Source: Heliomicrobium undosum (GTDB lineage Bacteria > Bacillota > Desulfitobacteriia > Heliobacteriales > Heliobacteriaceae). Taken from it: a DNA stretch of 64,000 nucleotides. Both the position numbers and the translations under genes were made by a program. The stretch covers positions 357,832-421,831 of the forward strand of contig NZ_WXEY01000001.1 in NCBI RefSeq assembly GCF_009877425.1, written 5' to 3'. The notes below the pieces were generated by a model. The model had not been told where the DNA came from, made no database searches, and was given only the letters and a program-made list of their open reading frames with translations. Numbering within the stretch: the first letter of the stretch is position 1; each line of letters begins with the position of its first letter. Below are positions 61,685 to 64,000 of the stretch, one piece after another.

Positions 61685-61709
61685 GCTGCGCATCTTATAG
61701 TGGCGCAGC
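61685..61709. repeat. Inverted repeat in the aroE promoter region
   Basis: GCTGCGC (61685-61691) and GCGCAGC (61703-61709) flank an 11-base loop that contains TATAAG on the minus strand, a possible aroE -10. It may be an operator; inference only. Confidence 0.35.
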
Positions 61710-61787
61710 TCAGCAGGCATGTGCCGGTTCTCGAATGGTTATATTAAACATTGACGCCCAATCGATGGAAGAGGAGGCCTGTCCCGA

Positions 61788-61928
61788 ATGGATAAAGGAA
61801 TGCCTTTTGCGAACTTGAGCGAAGACCAATTGCAGGCGCTGTACAAGGCCGAACAACAGCTCAACGCCCAGTTGGCCGGAAATGACGAGATCATCGTCCT
61901 GGCCTACAAAAACGAAAAACCTCGCTAA
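61788..61928 (+). CDS. Small conserved-type protein of 46 residues
   Basis: ATG at 61788 with GAGGAGG upstream and a TAA at 61926-61928, followed five bases later by a strong terminator. The protein (start MDKGMPFANLSEDQLQALYK, end IIVLAYKNEKPR) has one amphipathic helix and a short strand, resembling the small 'FANLS...LAY' proteins of unknown role found in many clostridia. It is divergent from aroE and convergent with the HAD phosphatase. Good ribosome site plus dedicated terminator argue it is real. Confidence 0.72.
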   Translation: MDKGMPFANLSEDQLQALYKAEQQLNAQLAGNDEIIVLAYKNEKPR

Positions 61929-61932
61929 TGAC

Positions 61933-61973
61933 AAGGAGGGTCGCCTTTTATGGCTGACCCTCCTTTGTTTTTT
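61933..61973 (+). terminator. Terminator of the small plus-strand gene
   Basis: AAGGAGGGTC (61933-61942) pairs with GACCCTCCTT (61956-61965), with extra GCC/GGC pairing inside, followed by TGTTTTTT. It overlaps the 3' end of the convergent HAD phosphatase gene. Confidence 0.85.
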
Positions 61974-62487
61974 GGCGAAAAAAACGCTTGCGCCAGCGGC
62001 GGGGTTGGCGCTCCCGGAGGACCAGACGCTCTAACCGTCGGACGAGCCGGGTGCCGATAAACTCCCGGCGGCTGATCGGGTTGACCAGGATGGTATACAA
62101 GCCCGATCGGTTGCCGCCGAGCACATCAGTGAAGACCTGATCGCCGATGACGACCGTGTTTTCCGGCGTCGTCCCCAGCAGACTCATGGCCCGAAGGAAG
62201 CCCCGGCGCCGGGGTTTGCGCGCATTGGAGATATAGGTGGCGCCGCAGGTTTCCGCAAAGGTCTGGACGCGTTTTTCCTTGTTGTTCGACAATATGCAGA
62301 GCTTTATGCCATGACACTTCAGTTCTTCGAGCCAACAGGCGATTTCCGGACAGAGATGGTTCTCGTTCCACTCTGTCAACGTGTTATCGAGGTCGATGAT
62401 CACACCCTGGACACCTTGGGCAACCAGTTCAGCCACATTCACCTGAGGAACGGCATCGACCCGCCGGGCCGGTTTCAGTATTTTCAC
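61948..62487 (-). CDS. yqeG: YqeG-type HAD phosphatase (subfamily IIIA)
   Basis: 179 residues. HAD motif I IIDLDNTLTEWN, motif II CILSNNKEKRV, motif III lysine in ARKPRRRGFLRAM, and motif IV VVIGDQVFTDVLGGNRSG. The basic C-terminus (RRLERLVLRERQPRRWRKRFFRQK) is typical of YqeG/GEP4-like phosphatases; in mitochondria the homologue dephosphorylates phosphatidylglycerophosphate. GTG start (62485-62487) with AAGGGGAAAG upstream. Confidence 0.88.
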   Translation of the reverse strand: MKILKPARRVDAVPQVNVAELVAQGVQGVIIDLDNTLTEWNENHLCPEIACWLEELKCHGIKLCILSNNKEKRVQTFAETCGATYISNARKPRRRGFLRAMSLLGTTPENTVVIGDQVFTDVLGGNRSGLYTILVNPISRREFIGTRLVRRLERLVLRERQPRRWRKRFFRQKTKEGQP

Positions 62488-62560
62488 TTGCTTTCCCCTT
62501 CCCGGTTTTATTTCTGCCGCTCTATGTTACCGAAAATCTGATTGGTCCCGCTTAAAGCTG

Positions 62561-63178
62561 TCAGTTGCGGCTTCCCGGTTTTATCGCCGGTGTACCTTCC
62601 TTACATAAGGGACATGCTTCCGGCGGCCAGGAAACAACCTCCATGGAAAGGGCGGCGCAGAAGGGGACGCCGAAGTCCACTTGACCGTTGGAACGGTCAA
62701 CCAGCGACGCGACAGCCAGCACCCGTCCGCCGGCTGCGGTGGCGACATCAATCACCTCACGTACAGAACCGCCGGTTGTCACCACGTCTTCACAGACCAC
62801 AACCGTCTCGCCCGGCCGGACGACAAAGTTGCGCCGCAGTGTCATGGTCCCGTTCTCCCGTTCCGTAAAGATGGACCGAACACCCAGTGCCCGTCCGACC
62901 TCATAAGCGACCAGGATACCGCCCATGGCCGGCCCGATAACCACGTCAGGAACGCCCACGGTTTTGCGGAGCAGGGCGGCCAAGTGTGCGGACAGCCGTT
63001 CCGTATGCTGAGGGTGTTGCAGAACCTGGGCGCATTGGACGTACCGGTTGCTGTGTCGACCGGAGGTCAGGCGAAAATGCCCTTCCAACAGGGCCTCGCT
63101 CTCGCGGAAAATCTGGAGAACCTGCTCGTGGCTCAACAGGGCGCTATCTACGAATCCTTCTATGATCTCCAACCTCAT
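62561..63178 (-). CDS. pyrE: Orotate phosphoribosyltransferase
   Basis: 205 residues. PRPP-binding loop VVVCEDVVTTGGSVREVID, VIGPAMGGILVAYEVGRALGV, FTERENGTMTLRRNF, and an N-terminal EGHFRLTSGRHSNRYVQCAQV segment typical of the pyrimidine enzyme. The tail CPLCKEGTPAIKPGSRN, with one CxxC, occurs in the thermophile/clostridial PyrE subgroup. It adds ribose-5-phosphate to orotate. ATG with AAGGAG upstream, 12 bases after pyrF. Confidence 0.96.
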   Translation of the reverse strand: MRLEIIEGFVDSALLSHEQVLQIFRESEALLEGHFRLTSGRHSNRYVQCAQVLQHPQHTERLSAHLAALLRKTVGVPDVVIGPAMGGILVAYEVGRALGVRSIFTERENGTMTLRRNFVVRPGETVVVCEDVVTTGGSVREVIDVATAAGGRVLAVASLVDRSNGQVDFGVPFCAALSMEVVSWPPEACPLCKEGTPAIKPGSRN

Positions 63179-63190
63179 CGCGCTCCTTCT

Positions 63191-63976
63191 CTATTTTTTC
63201 CGGCGGGCCAATCCCTCGGCCATCTCTTCCACGATCCGGCGCGCCGCCTCAGCCCGGTCCGGCGCAGCCGTGATCGGACGTCCGACGACAAGATAGGACG
63301 CTCCGGCTTCCATCGCCTCCGCCGGCGTCATCACCCGCGCCTGATCGTTAGTGGCCGCCCAGTCCGGGCGAACCCCCGGCGTGACGATGACAAAATCGTC
63401 ACCGCAGACCGAACGAATCGGCCCGATCTCCTGCGGCGAGGCGACGACGCCTTGCACCCCTGCCGATTGGGCGAGGCGCGCGAAGCGCACCACGTTCTCC
63501 TCGACACTTCCCGGCAACCCCACCTCATCGTTCAGAACGCCTTGGGAAATAGAGGTGAGCACGGTGATGGCCAAGACGAGCGGCCCCCCCTCCGCCTCGG
63601 CCCCTTGTGCTTCCCGCGCTCCCTGGACAGCCCGTCGCAGCATTTCCCCGCCGCCGGCCCCATGAACGGTGAACATATTCACCCCTCGCCGGCTGACGAC
63701 CGATGCAGCCTTGCCGACGGTATTCGGGATGTCGTGAAACTTCAAGTCCAAAAAAACGGGATAACCCATGGACATGATCTCTTCTGTGACAGCGAAACCC
63801 GCGCTGTTATGCAACTGCATGCCCACTTTGAAGAGGCCGCAGCGCTCCCCGACATCGCGTACGATAGCCATGGCCTCGTCACGAGTATCCACATCCAATG
63901 CGACAATCAGGCGATCTTTTGCTTCCAATTCCGCTCCCCTTCCCCGTGATGCCTCTGGAATAGTATTTAATATCAT
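63191..63976 (-). CDS. pyrF: Orotidine 5'-phosphate decarboxylase
   Basis: 261 residues. LIVALDVDTRDEAMAIV, KVGMQLHNSAG, the catalytic PVFLDLKFHDIPNTVGKAA (Asp-Lys-x-x-Asp type tetrad), MFTVHGAGG, IVTPGVRPDW and YLVVGRPITAAPDRAEAA. Final step of UMP synthesis. ATG at 63974-63976 with AAGGGGAAGAA upstream. Other pyr genes are expected just outside the right edge. Confidence 0.97.
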   Translation of the reverse strand: MILNTIPEASRGRGAELEAKDRLIVALDVDTRDEAMAIVRDVGERCGLFKVGMQLHNSAGFAVTEEIMSMGYPVFLDLKFHDIPNTVGKAASVVSRRGVNMFTVHGAGGGEMLRRAVQGAREAQGAEAEGGPLVLAITVLTSISQGVLNDEVGLPGSVEENVVRFARLAQSAGVQGVVASPQEIGPIRSVCGDDFVIVTPGVRPDWAATNDQARVMTPAEAMEAGASYLVVGRPITAAPDRAEAARRIVEEMAEGLARRKK

Positions 63977-64000
63977 GTTATTCTTCCCCTTTTTCGCCTT

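Noticed and set aside
1..64000. tRNA or rRNA genes
   Set aside because: No cloverleaf with a TTCGA-type T-arm and CCA-ready acceptor stem and no rRNA-like sequence was noticed; a dedicated tRNA scan was not possible.

Overview
The window reads as chromosome of a high-GC, endospore-forming member of the Firmicutes (Clostridia / Peptococcales grade). Evidence: spo0A, spoIVB and the whole spoIIIAA-AH operon; the Gram-positive arrangement spoIIIA - accBC - asp23 - nusB - xseAB - ispA - dxs - tlyA - nadK/argR - recN - spoIVB - spo0A, which is the same backbone order known from Bacillus; frequent GTG and TTG starts preceded by very strong AGGAGG/GGGGG ribosome sites; and a strictly anaerobic style enzyme, the electron-bifurcating NfnAB transhydrogenase. 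A heliobacterium or close relative would fit, but no photosynthesis gene lies in the window, so that is inference only. Almost all genes are on the minus strand and are therefore best read from base 64000 towards base 1.

Layout, in transcription order (right to left). 64000-61948: pyrF, pyrE, and a YqeG-type HAD phosphatase; a 46-codon conserved-looking protein with its own terminator sits on the plus strand. 61646-57588: shikimate pathway block aroE, aroC, aroK, aroB. 57619-48966: type IV pilus operon B (pilB, pilT, pilC, major pilin, pilD, pilN, a pilO with a PilP-like tail, pilM) closed by a terminator. 48807-41875: a second, tandem pilus/competence-type operon A (GspE ATPase without the N-terminal domain, PilC, pilin, PilN, PilO, and four minor pilins), followed by comFB, tldD and pmbA. 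38388-35425: aroQ, pepP, efp and an acidic zinc-ribbon protein. 35278-29427: spoIIIAA-AH, the mother-cell/forespore channel operon. 29148-25840: an oxaloacetate-decarboxylase-alpha/BCCP fusion and accC.

25839-21074 is an AT-rich accessory island wedged between accC and asp23, which are neighbours in other Firmicutes. It carries a secreted helical protein, an M23 peptidase, a beta-propeller-like lipoprotein, a 64-bp diverged piece of accC, a degraded domain remnant and a multiply frameshifted secreted protein. The accC fragment makes the island look like an insertion that duplicated or displaced the accC 3' region.

21073-236 returns to the backbone: asp23, amaP, nusB, a TsaD paralogue, nfnA-nfnB, xseA-xseB-ispA, dxs-tlyA, a membrane-anchored PD-(D/E)XK protein, nadK, mnmM, argR, recN, spoIVB, spo0A. 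The only plus-strand backbone gene here encodes a secreted trypsin/HtrA-like domain whose three catalytic positions are all replaced, fused through a membrane segment to a cytoplasmic FHA domain.

The most interesting items are the pseudoprotease-FHA receptor-like protein, the OadA-AccB fusion with a perfect internal ribosome site for free AccB, the accC fragment beside the island, the two tandem pilus systems, and two genes (spoIIIAF, aroQ) that appear to start at CTG.
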